DNA from: JANQJD01 sp965601685
GTDB taxonomy: Bacteria > Pseudomonadota > Alphaproteobacteria > Rhodospirillales > Rhodospirillaceae
DNA: 64,000 bases
NCBI GenBank assembly: GCA_965601685.1
Contig: CBFCWI010000002.1
Location: 496,001 to 560,000, forward strand
Direction of reading: 5' to 3'
The notes beneath the pieces were generated by a model. It had not been told where the DNA came from and did no database searches. It saw only the letters and a list, made by a program, of their open reading frames with translations. The translations under genes and the position numbers were made by a program. Shown piece by piece: positions 50,432 to 60,431 of the stretch (positions within the stretch are counted from its first letter, which is position 1; each line of letters begins with the position of its first letter).

Positions 50432-51067
50432 GTGAAAAAGGGTAGAATCCTCTTGCTCATTTTTTTCGCTATTATGCTGATAGGGATTGGCGCTGAAGTG
50501 AGTATGAATGCCTTACATAATTGGCCAGTTCGTCAATCCAAGCTGAACAGAACATCGGGAGAGGTCGAGAGCCAGATTGGTGGACCGTTCACTCTGGTTG
50601 ATCATATGGGTCAGGCAGTAACTCATAAAGATTTTCATGGCTGCTATATACTGGTTTACTTCGGGTATACCTTCTGTCCAGATATCTGTCCTACTGCCTT
50701 GCAGAATATGATGCTTGCCTACAGGAGATTACCTCTGGATTGGCAATCGAGAATTGTCCCTTTGTTTATAACCGTTGATCCAGAACGAGATACGGTAGAG
50801 CAAATCAGAGGATATGTTGCCGCTTTTCACCCCGCTCTCATCGGGTTGACTGGTACGCTGGAGCAAACTACAGCTGCGGCCAAGATGTATAAGGCCTTTT
50901 TTTCTAAGGTAAGACCAAAAAGTGACAGACCATATTATCTAGTTGACCATAGTTCCATCATTTACTTAATGGACCCACAAGGGCGTTATCACATGCATTT
51001 CAGCCATGGGACTTCTGCTGAATCTTTGCTTATCAGACTCAAGAGTTTACCGTGGCCGGCGGACTGA
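50432..51067 (+). CDS. SCO1/SenC copper chaperone for cytochrome oxidase
   Basis: A membrane-anchored thioredoxin-fold protein that delivers copper to the CuA site of cytochrome c oxidase. There is one N-terminal membrane helix (ILLLIFFAIMLIGIGA), the copper-binding Cys pair in FCPDICPTAL, and the His ligand in YLVDHSS. FITVDPERDT is the conserved strand. I prefer the GTG at 50432 (KKGRILLL start); an ATG at 50387 in frame is possible. It suggests aerobic respiration with an aa3-type oxidase. The last 16 bases overlap cobB. Confidence 0.9.
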   Translation: MKKGRILLLIFFAIMLIGIGAEVSMNALHNWPVRQSKLNRTSGEVESQIGGPFTLVDHMGQAVTHKDFHGCYILVYFGYTFCPDICPTALQNMMLAYRRLPLDWQSRIVPLFITVDPERDTVEQIRGYVAAFHPALIGLTGTLEQTTAAAKMYKAFFSKVRPKSDRPYYLVDHSSIIYLMDPQGRYHMHFSHGTSAESLLIRLKSLPWPAD

Positions 51068-52440
51068 TTATTACCGCACCACGTTCCGGCGATGGCAAGA
51101 CATTCCTCACACTAGGACTGCTGCGATACTTTGCCCGCCATGGTGTGATTGTAGTTGCCGCTAAGATTGGGCCTGACTATATAGACCCTGCCTTTCATGC
51201 TGCTGCCAGTGGTCAACCATGCCTATCTCTGGATACCTGGGCTATGAGGCCAGAAACGGTCCGCAGCTTAGTTGCCCGGCTAACAGCTGAAAGCGGATTA
51301 GTTGTAATTGAAGGGGTAATGGGATTATTTGAAGGCGCCAGTGGCACGACTATTAACACAGTAGCGGACGGTTCTACTGCATCAATTGCAATGATAACAG
51401 GTTGGCCAGTCATAATGGTAGTAGATGTCCGTGGACAGACCGTGTCGGCAGCGGCTACAGTGCAAGGCTTTGCACGGTTTCATTCCAATCTACGCCTAGC
51501 TGGTGTTATTCTGAACCGTGTCAGTGGTCCGCATCATGTTGAAGCAGTGCGTGCAGCCATGGCGCGGCATGTGCCTGAGGTGGTTGTGCTTGGAGCCATC
51601 CCAGAAGAGGCGCGGCTGAAGCTGTCGACACGGCATTTAGGCTTGGTACAAGCTCGCGAACTGCCAGACCTGGATACCTTCCTGGAAAGGGCTGCTGATG
51701 TCGTCAGCCGCTATGTTGACCTGGAGTCTCTGCAGACCCTGGCGAGACCGGCATGTTTGTTGCTGCCTCCACGTCCTACAGATGACCTGCCGGTTCTCTT
51801 ACCTCTCCTGGGGCAGCGCATTGCCGTTGCTCTAGATGACGCCTTCACCTTTGTTTATCCAGTGGTTTTGAAGAGCTGGTATGAAAGAGGAGCAGAGATT
51901 ATACCGTTCTCTCCTCTGAACAACGAGTCGCCACCTGCCAGCTGTGATGCCGTTTACCTGCCAGGTGGCTACCCTGAATTACACGCTGGCCTGCTCGCTA
52001 GCAATGCTCGCTTTATGGCCGGTCTGCGCATGGCTGCTAGTCGTTCCGATGTCATCTTCGGTGAGTGTGGTGGTTATATGGTGTTGGGCCATGCTTTAGT
52101 CGATATTGACGGTAACCAACATAGCATGTCGGGTGTTTTACCTCTGAGCACTAGCTTTGCGCAAAAACACCTGCATCTTGGCTACCGTGTCGTGACCCTG
52201 ATGAGGGAAGGACCACTGGGCAGTACAGGTATTGTCTTCCGTGGTCACGAATTCCATTATGCCACTCTCCTCAGCGAGGGACCAGGTGAACCGCTGTTCA
52301 GCGTAACTGATGCGACTGGCCAACCGCTAGGCCAAGCTGGCTTGCGGTGCCGTAATGTCATGGGTTCATTTATTCACCTGATTGACACTGTCGATCACGG
52401 CTATTTTTGTAGGCCCTCGTCCGGAAGGTGGAGAGGATGA
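51052..52440 (+). CDS. cobB: Hydrogenobyrinic acid a,c-diamide synthase CobB
   Basis: CobB amidates the a and c side chains of hydrogenobyrinic acid (or cobyrinic acid) using glutamine and ATP. The N-terminal P-loop is ITAPRSGDGKT (residues about 7-17), with KIGPDYIDPAFH near 38 and VVIEGVMGLFEG near 84. The C-terminal glutaminase domain has the nucleophile region FGECGGYMVLG near 340. 462 residues is normal. The GTG start lies inside the SCO1/SenC gene, 16 bases overlapping, which implies translational coupling. With CobN it places the cell in the aerobic B12 pathway. Confidence 0.93.
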   Translation: MAGGLIITAPRSGDGKTFLTLGLLRYFARHGVIVVAAKIGPDYIDPAFHAAASGQPCLSLDTWAMRPETVRSLVARLTAESGLVVIEGVMGLFEGASGTTINTVADGSTASIAMITGWPVIMVVDVRGQTVSAAATVQGFARFHSNLRLAGVILNRVSGPHHVEAVRAAMARHVPEVVVLGAIPEEARLKLSTRHLGLVQARELPDLDTFLERAADVVSRYVDLESLQTLARPACLLLPPRPTDDLPVLLPLLGQRIAVALDDAFTFVYPVVLKSWYERGAEIIPFSPLNNESPPASCDAVYLPGGYPELHAGLLASNARFMAGLRMAASRSDVIFGECGGYMVLGHALVDIDGNQHSMSGVLPLSTSFAQKHLHLGYRVVTLMREGPLGSTGIVFRGHEFHYATLLSEGPGEPLFSVTDATGQPLGQAGLRCRNVMGSFIHLIDTVDHGYFCRPSSGRWRG

Positions 52441-52562
52441 TGCTCCTAAGACGATAATGCTCCTAAAACATTGAGGCAAGAGAGGCATAAGTCTCTCTCG
52501 GAGTCTCCTCAGCAACTGTCTGTCAAGTGTCTGCTGTTTTTAAATACACAGGGTGTATAGCT

Positions 52563-53177
52563 ATGACTACTGCAGTTACTACATTCGCCGTCGCCATACG
52601 CACTGGCACAGGCAAGGGAAAGGCTCGCGTCGTACGTAGGACTGGCTTGATCCCTGCCATATTGTATGGTGACAAACATTCCCCCACGCCAATCACGATT
52701 GATCCGCAACTCATCAACGCGGAAATGAACAAGCCAGGCTTTTTCACCCGTACGTTTGATCTCGTGCTGGAAGGTACCAGGATTCGTACGATCTGCCGTG
52801 ATCTGCAGCGCCACCCAGTCTCACATGCTCTTCTCCATGCTGATTTCCAGCGTATTGGAGCGGATTCTTTGATTCATGTAGCAGTGCCGCTTCACGTAAT
52901 CAATGAGGCAGCTTCACCGGGCGTCAAACGTGGTGGCATGGTTAACCTTGTCGAACATACTATCGAGATCGTTGCACGTCCAACGACCATTCCTACGGCC
53001 CTAGAAATAGACGTTACTAGCATGAAGATCGGTGATTCTCTTCATTTGAGTCAGGTAAAGCTGCCAGAAGGGGTCCGTCTGCTGCATCCAGATCCTGACC
53101 TCACCATAGCTACTATCGTTGCTCCTAGCAGCATAGAAACAGACGAAAGTGCAGCCGGTGGTACTACTACATTGTGA
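52563..53177 (+). CDS. rplY: 50S ribosomal protein L25 (CTC form)
   Basis: L25 binds 5S rRNA. The 204-residue protein has the N-terminal L25 domain (TGKGKARVVRRTGLIPAILYG) and the longer C-terminal beta domain of the TL5/CTC type (VPLHVINEAASPGVKRGGMVNLV). The ATG at 52563 is chosen; the frame begins at 52527. Between cobB and this gene is a 10-base direct duplication (52440-52449 and 52457-52466). pth follows after 6 bases, the normal rplY-pth order. Confidence 0.92.
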   Translation: MTTAVTTFAVAIRTGTGKGKARVVRRTGLIPAILYGDKHSPTPITIDPQLINAEMNKPGFFTRTFDLVLEGTRIRTICRDLQRHPVSHALLHADFQRIGADSLIHVAVPLHVINEAASPGVKRGGMVNLVEHTIEIVARPTTIPTALEIDVTSMKIGDSLHLSQVKLPEGVRLLHPDPDLTIATIVAPSSIETDESAAGGTTTL

Positions 53178-53183
53178 GGGGCT

Positions 53184-53780
53184 ATGTTTCTGATGGTAGG
53201 GCTTGGTAATCCAGGGCCGGACTATGCAGGTCATCGGCATAACATCGGCTTCATGGCAGTAGATACCATAGTCCATCGCCACACGTTCGGGCCTTTCCGA
53301 GCAACCCGTTGTCAGGCACAGATAGCTCAAGGCACTGTCGCAGGCACTGTCGTTCTTGCGCTCAAACCGCTCACCTACATGAACAACTCTGGCCAAGCGG
53401 TCAGTGGAGTGGTGCGTTCTCTGAAAATCCCGCTCGACAGGATGGTCGTCTTTCATGACGAGTTAGACCTGCCGCCAGGCAGGGTACGGGTTAAAAGAGG
53501 CGGTGGCCACGCTGGGCATAACGGTCTGCAAAGTATCGACGCACACCTAGACCGTGATTATCAACGGGTACGCATGGGGATTGGCCACCCCGGTCAGCGG
53601 AACCGCGTGGTTGGATATGTATTACATGATTTCAGCAAAACTGACCATTTATGGCTAAAGCCTCTGCTAGGAGCCATTGCTGATCGTCTGCCCATTCTGC
53701 TGTCTGGAGACACAGCCAATTTCGCTGCCTGCTTAGGAGGAAGACAATACTCTCATGAAAATGACCTGCTCTCCTCCTAA
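53184..53780 (+). CDS. pth: Peptidyl-tRNA hydrolase
   Basis: Pth releases peptides from stalled peptidyl-tRNA. The N-terminal [24 protein letters not shown] carries the catalytic His and Asn. [37 protein letters not shown] and RMGIGHPG are the remaining signatures. 198 residues is normal. A 12-base in-frame near-duplication (GGCACTGTCGCA/GGCACTGTCGTT) sits just before the KPLTYM motif and does not disturb the fold pattern. Confidence 0.95.
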   Translation: MFLMVGLGNPGPDYAGHRHNIGFMAVDTIVHRHTFGPFRATRCQAQIAQGTVAGTVVLALKPLTYMNNSGQAVSGVVRSLKIPLDRMVVFHDELDLPPGRVRVKRGGGHAGHNGLQSIDAHLDRDYQRVRMGIGHPGQRNRVVGYVLHDFSKTDHLWLKPLLGAIADRLPILLSGDTANFAACLGGRQYSHENDLLSS

Positions 53781-54226
53781 TCTTCTCCTCTTACCAAGCA
53801 AGGGTTAGCAGAATCTTGACAGAGAGTGGATGGTTGGTCATGTAGTTACTGGGTAGTACAGTACGGAAGTGAGACAAGGGTTTCGGCTACCGGTTCTTCC
53901 AAGAGTCGCATACTGGGAATGTCTGTGTGCTCTGCCCATGCCGTGAACACCATAGTGCTATACTCAGTTCGTGAAAAAATTGATGTATACATTTGAGTCT
54001 TGGAGACCAGAAATGGTCGTCCCCTTGTCAGGGATCAGTTTATCGCGGACTGGCCCGCCTAGACCAGTAGTGATAGGATCGATATATCAGATCGCTGCTG
54101 AGATCTTTATAGGGGATGAAGCCTTGGGTCAAAGCCTCTTGACACGTGTTGGGATATTGTCTTGAAAGTAGCATGTATAGGATATAGACAACTTATGTTA
54201 GTATAGCCGTAAGGAGAGATAGGCAA
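53781..54226. other. Gene-free stretch, about 450 bp
   Basis: Between pth and the DUF882 gene. ychF, often next, is absent. A 64-codon frame at 53971 shows no family features. Confidence 0.45.
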
Positions 54227-54781
54227 ATGAATGAGGAAAGAGGCCGAAACATCACACGCCGTTCTCTGGTGCTGTTAGGAGGTAGCTCTCTTTTAGCGAT
54301 GATGCTACACCCGGTCAGTGCTGCTGTGCACTTTCAGACAGAACGGGCTTTATCCCTAGATGTACTGCCTACCGGCGAGAAATTAAAGCGAGTTTACTGG
54401 GCAGAAGGTCATTACATTCCTCAGGCTCTACGAGAAATACACTATCTGCTACGCGACTATCGTGCCGGTGAAGTCAAGACTATTGATGTGAAACTACTCG
54501 ACCTTCTACACGAAATAAGAGCACTCATAGGCAGCAGATCTCCCTTTGAAGTTGTCTCTGGCTATCGATCACAGCAGACTAACCGATGGCTACAACGCAC
54601 TAATCCCAGTGTGGCGCGCCACAGCTATCATACCCAAGGCATGGCAGTCGATTTCCGTTTACCTGACTGTGATCTGGTCAAGCTGAAAGCAGTCGCTTTA
54701 AAATTAGGTCGAGGTGGTGTTGGTTATTATCCACATACAGCTTTCCTACACGTAGATGTAGGCCCTCGTCGTCAATGGTAG
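54227..54781 (+). CDS. DUF882 (MepK-like) murein peptidase, Tat-exported
   Basis: A 184-residue peptidase M15-like protein of the YcbK/MepK group, which cut peptidoglycan cross-links. The N-terminus NITRRSLVLLGGSSLLAMM has a twin-arginine motif and hydrophobic stretch, so export is probably through Tat. Metal ligands are in RHSYHTQGMAVDFRL (about 143-157) and FLHVDVG near the C-terminus. SGYRSQQTN is the conserved core. A good AAGGAGAG ribosome binding site precedes the ATG. It suggests a peptidoglycan wall and a working Tat system. Confidence 0.88.
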   Translation: MNEERGRNITRRSLVLLGGSSLLAMMLHPVSAAVHFQTERALSLDVLPTGEKLKRVYWAEGHYIPQALREIHYLLRDYRAGEVKTIDVKLLDLLHEIRALIGSRSPFEVVSGYRSQQTNRWLQRTNPSVARHSYHTQGMAVDFRLPDCDLVKLKAVALKLGRGGVGYYPHTAFLHVDVGPRRQW

Positions 54782-54932
54782 CAGTATAGTAGTATTGACA
54801 CAGCTCATAGATAGTATCATCGCATCGTTCATGAGCTGCATGGATATACCATGCGCTGCTTTGCTATTTTGCCATGAAGGAGGGGGCGGTATATCTTGAG
54901 GGAGAAGCCAATCTTCTACGCTCAGAGTCCTT

Positions 54933-56216
54933 TTAACATGGTGATGAAGTAAGATGCTGGCCAATGTCACGACGATAGAACCCCTCTGGCCAGTCGATAG
55001 TTCGCACTGTTGCATAGGCACGTGCTTGTGCTATAGGCACCGTAGGGCCGACTGCTGTGACGCCCAGTACCCGACCGCCGTCAGAGAAAATGCGACCCAC
55101 ATCATCTTGTCTGGTGGCAGCATGAAACACCTTCACATCTGGTAAAGCAGTCAGAGTCTCGAGACCGCGGATTTCGCTGCCCCTAGCAAAGGGGCCAGGA
55201 TATCCTTGAGTAGCCATTATCACTGCCAAAGCAGCATGGTCATGCCAAGTCACGGTTGCCGATGCGAGTAACCCATCGCAGGTTGCCAACAGCAGTGGTA
55301 ATAAGTCTGATCGTAGGCGCATCATCAACACCTGACATTCAGGATCGCCGAATCGCACGTTGAATTCGAGCACCTTTGGACCATTTGGACTCATTATCAA
55401 GCCAGCGAATAGCACTCCCTTAAACGGCCGGCCCGCTGCTGCCATACCATGGACGGTGGGTAGAATAATACGTGTCATGATATCCTGTTCCAACGCCGGC
55501 ATCATCACTGGAAGCGGAGAAAAGGCCCCCATGCCACCAGTGTTGGCGCCAGTATTCCCTTCCCCCACAGCTTTATAATCCTGGACTGCAGCCAGAGGTA
55601 TAGCATCTCTGCCATCAACAAGAGCGAAGAAACTGATCTCTTCGCCCTCTAACAACGCCTCAATAACCACTACGTCGCCAGCTGAGCCAAAGATTCGTTG
55701 CACCATCATAGTGTCAATAGCTCTCTCGGCCTCTACCAATGTCCTACACAGGATGACGCCTTTACCGGTGGCAAGCCCATCAGCTTTTACCACGATTGGC
55801 CCCTCCCTGGTGCTGCGTATGAAGGCCCAGGCCGCCTCAGGTGTGTGAAAACGGCGATATTCCGCAGTAGGTACACCGTGGCAAGCGAGCAGATCTTTCA
55901 TAAAGCCTTTTGAACCTTCTAGAAGCGCCGCTTGCGCTGATGGCCCGAAGCAGCGAATGCCGGCGGCGGCCATGTGATCGGCCAGTCCATTGATCAGCGG
56001 GGCTTCCGGTCCGATTACCACCAGATCAATAGCTTCAGCTTGCGCAAAGGCTACCAGATTGGTGGTATCAATGGTAGCTATAGGTATGCAAAGGGCTTCG
56101 GCAGCGATACCAGCATTACCAGGCGCACAGAACAACCTCTCGCATAGAGGAGATTGGCGGAGTGCCCAACACAGGGCATGTTCGCGTCCTCCCGAACCGA
56201 CGACGAGGACACGCAT
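54933..56216 (-). CDS. purD: Phosphoribosylamine-glycine ligase
   Basis: PurD joins glycine to phosphoribosylamine, the second step of purine synthesis. The N-terminal MRVLVVGSGGREHALCWAL, the ATP-grasp segment VVKADGLATGKGVILC and the signature FNVRFGDPECQ are present. The ATG at 56216 follows GAGAGAGG and gives 427 residues. The frame extends back to 56246 without conservation. Divergent from xseA, as in many alphaproteobacteria. Confidence 0.95.
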   Translation of the reverse strand: MRVLVVGSGGREHALCWALRQSPLCERLFCAPGNAGIAAEALCIPIATIDTTNLVAFAQAEAIDLVVIGPEAPLINGLADHMAAAGIRCFGPSAQAALLEGSKGFMKDLLACHGVPTAEYRRFHTPEAAWAFIRSTREGPIVVKADGLATGKGVILCRTLVEAERAIDTMMVQRIFGSAGDVVVIEALLEGEEISFFALVDGRDAIPLAAVQDYKAVGEGNTGANTGGMGAFSPLPVMMPALEQDIMTRIILPTVHGMAAAGRPFKGVLFAGLIMSPNGPKVLEFNVRFGDPECQVLMMRLRSDLLPLLLATCDGLLASATVTWHDHAALAVIMATQGYPGPFARGSEIRGLETLTALPDVKVFHAATRQDDVGRIFSDGGRVLGVTAVGPTVPIAQARAYATVRTIDWPEGFYRRDIGQHLTSSPC

Positions 56217-57852
56217 GGCAGACCTCTCTCTTGATAATTTCAGCAAGGCACATCTACAGACCCAGAAATTGTATCTGGGTATTTGCTTCTTTCATACTCT
56301 TTCACTTGTAGCATCAATTGTGTGCATTCTATGGCGTGTTCACCTACGCGAATGGTTTATGACGGAACTGTCCTACGCTCTCAAGCGCACGGTTGAAAAC
56401 GCATTCAGTTTTGTAAAGGTACGAGGTGAGATTTCTGGTTTCAAGAGTCATGCCTCTGCTATCAAAGACTTAAGGATCACCAGGCCGTTCTAGAGGCAGT
56501 TATTGGGAAAAATGTTGCTGCACACCTGAGCTTCAAACCGAAAGATGGTCTCGAAGTAGTGGTCTCTAATAGAATTACCACTTATAAAATCCGTTCCTAC
56601 TATCAGATCTTTATCGATTCCATCGAAGTAGCTGGAGCCTGTATGTTGCTGAGTGTATTAGAGAAACGTCTCGGCCGCTTAGCAGCTGAAGGTCTATTGA
56701 ATGTTATCCATAAGAATGCACTGCTATTCTTACCGCGGGTAGTCGGCGTGATCACTTCCCCGACTTGGGTAGTGCTCTACGATCTCTTGCACCGTTTACA
56801 CAACCGTTGCACATGCCATGTGCTGCTGTGGCCTGTAACAGTGCAGGGAGTGCAGGGCGAAGGCGCTGCTGCTCAAGTGGCCAAGGCTATCAATGACTTC
56901 AACCAATTCCTATACACAGGCAACGTGCCGCGGCCCGATGTTTTGATCGTCACCCGTGGAGGTGGGAGTCGAGAAGAGCCATTCAACGAAGAATCTATGA
57001 TCCGACCCGCTGTCGCTAGCACAATTTCACTGATTTCAGCTGTTGGTCATGAAACGGATGTCACGCTGCTCGATCTTGCTACTGACTGTCGTGCGCCAAC
57101 TACTGCAGCTGAGAGAGTAGTACACGCACAGCTAGATTTATTTCTTGGCACAGGTGGAACATTGTGCTGGTCGTCTGAGTGTGGCCATAGTACGTTTTCT
57201 AAGCGAAGGCAAACGGCAAATAGAAGGACTCGCTCTTGGCTTCCCTAATCTCTTGCACATCATTGAGGACTCTACGGTGCGCCTTGATGATCGTGCGGAG
57301 CGCCTAGTGTATAATCTGTCAGTAGAGCGATATAAAGCAGAGAGGACTCAGTTCTGCCTTTGCCTGCTGCGTCCACAGGAACAGTTTGCTCCCTGTACCC
57401 GCGTTCTTGAGCATATCATGAGCAACCTGTACCAGGCTGTAGCGGCGGTAATCCTGAGCAGCCAAACAAGTCGACAGCTGGTTCCCCGTCGTCTGTGGGT
57501 GTCGTGTGCGCATCAGGAGCGTGATGGGAATTGTTTCATCAAACGTCTTAAAGAAAATTTTGAACGTCTCATGAATAGACGGGCAGAGGCTATCTGCTGC
57601 CTAGAGCACTTACTCGATAGTTATTCCTATGAATCTATGCTGCGACGTGGTTTTACACTGATACAGGACGAATCCGACCATGTGGTAGAGGGTAGAGCGA
57701 CAGCGGCTCTATCTGCTACTACAGTATCTGCAGCTGGCTGGACGGCCCCCTCTTCCACGACGGTGCCAGTACGCGTAGAAGCAACAGACGGCAAACTCAG
57801 GCTGCCTTCTCTGCAAGGCACGCGATGTCACAATATACGTAAGAGATGGTAA
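56215..57852 (+). pseudogene. xseA: Exonuclease VII large subunit, frameshifted
   Basis: XseA degrades single-stranded DNA with XseB. Three reading-frame segments together cover the gene. The first (56215 to about 56460) ends in TELSYALKRTVENAFSFVKVRGEISGFKSHAS. The second continues RLKDHQAVLEAVIGK through RVVGVITSPTWVVLYDLLHR and ISAVGHETDVTLLDLA to about 57140. The third starts near 57145 with LAQVEHCAGRL and runs to 57852. The two frameshifts are opposite in sign, at about 56460 and 57140-57147. In addition the signature GGGSLEDLWAFNEE is shortened to GGGSREEPFNEE and RAPTPTAAAE to RAPTTAAE, so catalysis is unlikely even if the frame were corrected. The segment after MADLSL (about residues 10-47) also does not look like the family. 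Confidence 0.88.
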
Positions 57853-57870
57853 GGGCTGCAAACTGCGAGG

Positions 57871-58839
57871 ATGTCAAGGGTCGTCGGACCGATGGAAACA
57901 AAATCTTCTCTTCTTGTCACTGTTCCCCCCATGCGCGATGGAGCGGCTGCTCTTACAGGAACCGGGGCTGTGGTGTCTGATCCGAAACAGACTATTGCCT
58001 TTCAAGGGATCGCTGGAGCTTATTCGCATCTCGCGTGTCTGACTGCTTATCCAGAGCTGACTCCACTGGCCTGCGGTACCTTTGAGGAAACCTTCGCAGC
58101 CGTGACAGAGGGTCATGCCCAGTTAGGTATGATTCCAGTTGAGAATTCCGTGGCTGGACGAGTCGCTGATATCCATCATCTGCTGCCGCACAGCGTGCTG
58201 CATATCGTTGCAGAGCATTTTCAACGTATTAATCATCATCTTCTTGCTCTGCCGGAGGCAACACTTGGATCCCTCCGCACCGTACATAGTCACGTCCACG
58301 CGTTAGGACAATGCCGTAATATCCTACGTGCTCTCGGTCTGCGGGCTATAATAGCAGCTGATACCGCTGGGGCGGCAGCAGAAGTTGCCCACAGCGGCGA
58401 TCGGACGCGTGCTGCTATAGCCTCTGCTTTAGCTGGGGAAATCTACGGATTGACTTCCCTCCAAGCCAACATTGAGGATGCTGACCATAACACCACTCGC
58501 TTCATTGTTATGGCACGGACTCCCATCAATCCTAACCCAGCCCGTGGGCCCGTAGTAACTTCGTTTCTGTTTACGGTACGTAACGTGCCTGCTGCCCTGT
58601 ACAAGGCGCTTGGGGGTTTTGCCACTAATGGGGTAAACATGACAAAGTTAGAAAGTTACTTAGTTGACGGTACATTCATAGCTGCTCAATTTTACGCCGA
58701 GGCAGAGGCACACCCTGACAGTTTGGGTCTACGGTTGGCACTAGAGGAGCTTGGCTTTTTCTCTCGTTCTTTACACCTTCTCGGTGTCTATCCAGCTCAT
58801 CCAACACGCTTTCAGTCTCGTCTCAGAGCAGGCGTCTGA
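57871..58839 (+). CDS. pheA: Prephenate dehydratase
   Basis: A monofunctional prephenate dehydratase that makes phenylpyruvate for phenylalanine synthesis. IAFQGIAGAYSHLAC begins the catalytic part (about 43-57), IPVENSVAGRV and NTTRFIVM are the active-site motifs, and the C-terminal ACT domain (SFLFTVRNVPAALYKALGGFATNGVNMTKLESY) senses phenylalanine. 322 residues includes about 40 unconserved residues at the N-terminus, so the true start may be an ATG at 57892 or 57931. It lies 18 bases after the xseA remnant. Confidence 0.93.
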   Translation: MSRVVGPMETKSSLLVTVPPMRDGAAALTGTGAVVSDPKQTIAFQGIAGAYSHLACLTAYPELTPLACGTFEETFAAVTEGHAQLGMIPVENSVAGRVADIHHLLPHSVLHIVAEHFQRINHHLLALPEATLGSLRTVHSHVHALGQCRNILRALGLRAIIAADTAGAAAEVAHSGDRTRAAIASALAGEIYGLTSLQANIEDADHNTTRFIVMARTPINPNPARGPVVTSFLFTVRNVPAALYKALGGFATNGVNMTKLESYLVDGTFIAAQFYAEAEAHPDSLGLRLALEELGFFSRSLHLLGVYPAHPTRFQSRLRAGV

Positions 58840-59356
58840 GTTTGAAGGTTTTGTGCGGTTTTTCAGGCAACTCCTTGAGGTCAGATCGGATCTCAAGCTC
58901 TTCCTCCGTCGTCTGCAACCCAGTGATCCACATTTCATTTGAGAACGGCGATGCAGTGGACTGCCAAGTTTGCGCTTCCAAGTACAATATCCTCTTAAAA
59001 GTGGTCTCTACTGTTGCAAGATTGAGCGGCTGTGCAAGGATGCGATGTTTCCGAAGAAGCAGCGCACAAGCTATACATTGCTCCACTCCCACATATTATA
59101 TGACAATCATGTATTATAAACTCTCACTGAAATAAAAAAATAGACTCATAGAACTTTTGTGACAGTGTCTCTTTACTTCTCTCACTCGTTGCGCTTTAAA
59201 AGCCTATAGGGGAATACCCTACTCTGCCAATCACTGGATCGCTCTATGCCATTAGTTGACAGGCTTTGTCTGAAATACCCATATGTTCAGTCTGTTCACT
59301 TCATTAAAGGTGCTTCAAGCAGGTATACATTACTTAATAATAGAGGAGTGCGCACA
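58840..59356. other. Gene-free stretch, about 520 bp
   Basis: Between pheA and trcR. No feature recognised; the right half is AT-rich and probably holds the trcR promoter. Confidence 0.4.
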
Positions 59357-59941
59357 GTGCTACCCCTTATGCCTAAAGCAACAGCTGTGTGGTTGGTGGA
59401 GAATACTTCGCTCACCTTCGAACAGGTTGCCAATTTTTGTGGCATGCATACGCTCGAGGTACAAGCCATTGCCGACGGTGAGGTAGCGGCCGGAATCGTC
59501 GGTCTTGATCCAGTGGCCAATGGGCAGATCACGCGGGCTGAAATCGAGCGGTGTGAGCGTAGTCCCCAGGCACAGTTATGTATTCTCCACACAGACATGC
59601 CCCTGTCCCAACGGCCTAAGGGAACACGCTACATGCCAGTTTCCAAACGGCAGGACCGTCCTGATGCCATTGCCTGGCTGCTCAGGCATCATTCTGAGTT
59701 ATCCGATGCCCAAATATGCAAGCTTGTCGGCACTACTAAGCCAACAATCGCTAGTGTACGGGGCCGTACACATTGGAATACAGCCAATATCAAGCCACGT
59801 AACCCTGTAACACTCGGGCTATGCTCTGATCTTGACCTCGAAAAGGCAGTGATTCTTGCTAGGGGGCGGCGTCAGAAGTCGGAAGGGGACCATGATATCC
59901 GAGAAGTCGGAGCTGTCCCACCCGAAGGCAAGGCAGAGTAG
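59357..59941 (+). CDS. trcR: TrcR-like cell cycle transcription regulator (DUF1013)
   Basis: A 194-residue protein of the DUF1013 family, which is confined to alphaproteobacteria and includes the Caulobacter transcription factor TrcR that associates with RNA polymerase. It shows LPLMPKATAVWLVENTSLTFEQVANFCG, LEVQAIADGEVAAGI, PVSKRQDRPDAIAWLLRHHSELSDAQICKLVGTTKPTI and NIKPRNPVTLGLC, all family signatures. The GTG at 59357 has AGAGGAG 8 bases upstream. The frame is open back to 59246, which I reject. Confidence 0.9.
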   Translation: MLPLMPKATAVWLVENTSLTFEQVANFCGMHTLEVQAIADGEVAAGIVGLDPVANGQITRAEIERCERSPQAQLCILHTDMPLSQRPKGTRYMPVSKRQDRPDAIAWLLRHHSELSDAQICKLVGTTKPTIASVRGRTHWNTANIKPRNPVTLGLCSDLDLEKAVILARGRRQKSEGDHDIREVGAVPPEGKAE

Positions 59942-60431
59942 AACATTCCGTCTGGGCTTCCACCGTGCCTCCGGCTTGGTACTGTTCAGTGACACGGGGA
60001 GCCGTGTCCTGGACTAGAGTCGCGGCATGAGTAAGAAGAGTCAGAACCCGTCTTCTGTCACGGAGAGAGACCAACAGCGGTCTCCAATAGGCGTCAGAAC
60101 CTCCCGCACAGCTGCACTGATCCCATCAGATCCCATCAAGTACAGCTCTACCAGAAAACTGGATAGGCATTCACGGGTGAGTGTAGAAGTACAGCAGAAG
60201 TACAGCTTTATCTTGAAGGGCGCCGCTGTTGCTTCAATGTTGCGATCGAGCGGGCCAAAAGATTCCTTGATCCTGATTCGCTGCAAGAACATTGCTTCCC
60301 ACAAGGGCTACATAGTTCGCTTTCCCAGCTTCCATGAAATACCTGAAGATATGGATCATGAGATGCTCCTATAGTCCATTCACGCTGTTCCCACAGAGGA
60401 TTGCACGACTCTCCAGAAATATTGTTCTTCA
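59942..60431. other. Gene-free stretch, about 490 bp
   Basis: Convergent region between trcR and nrdJ. Contains a perfect tandem 10-base repeat GATCCCATCA at 60119-60138. Nothing else recognised. Confidence 0.45.
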
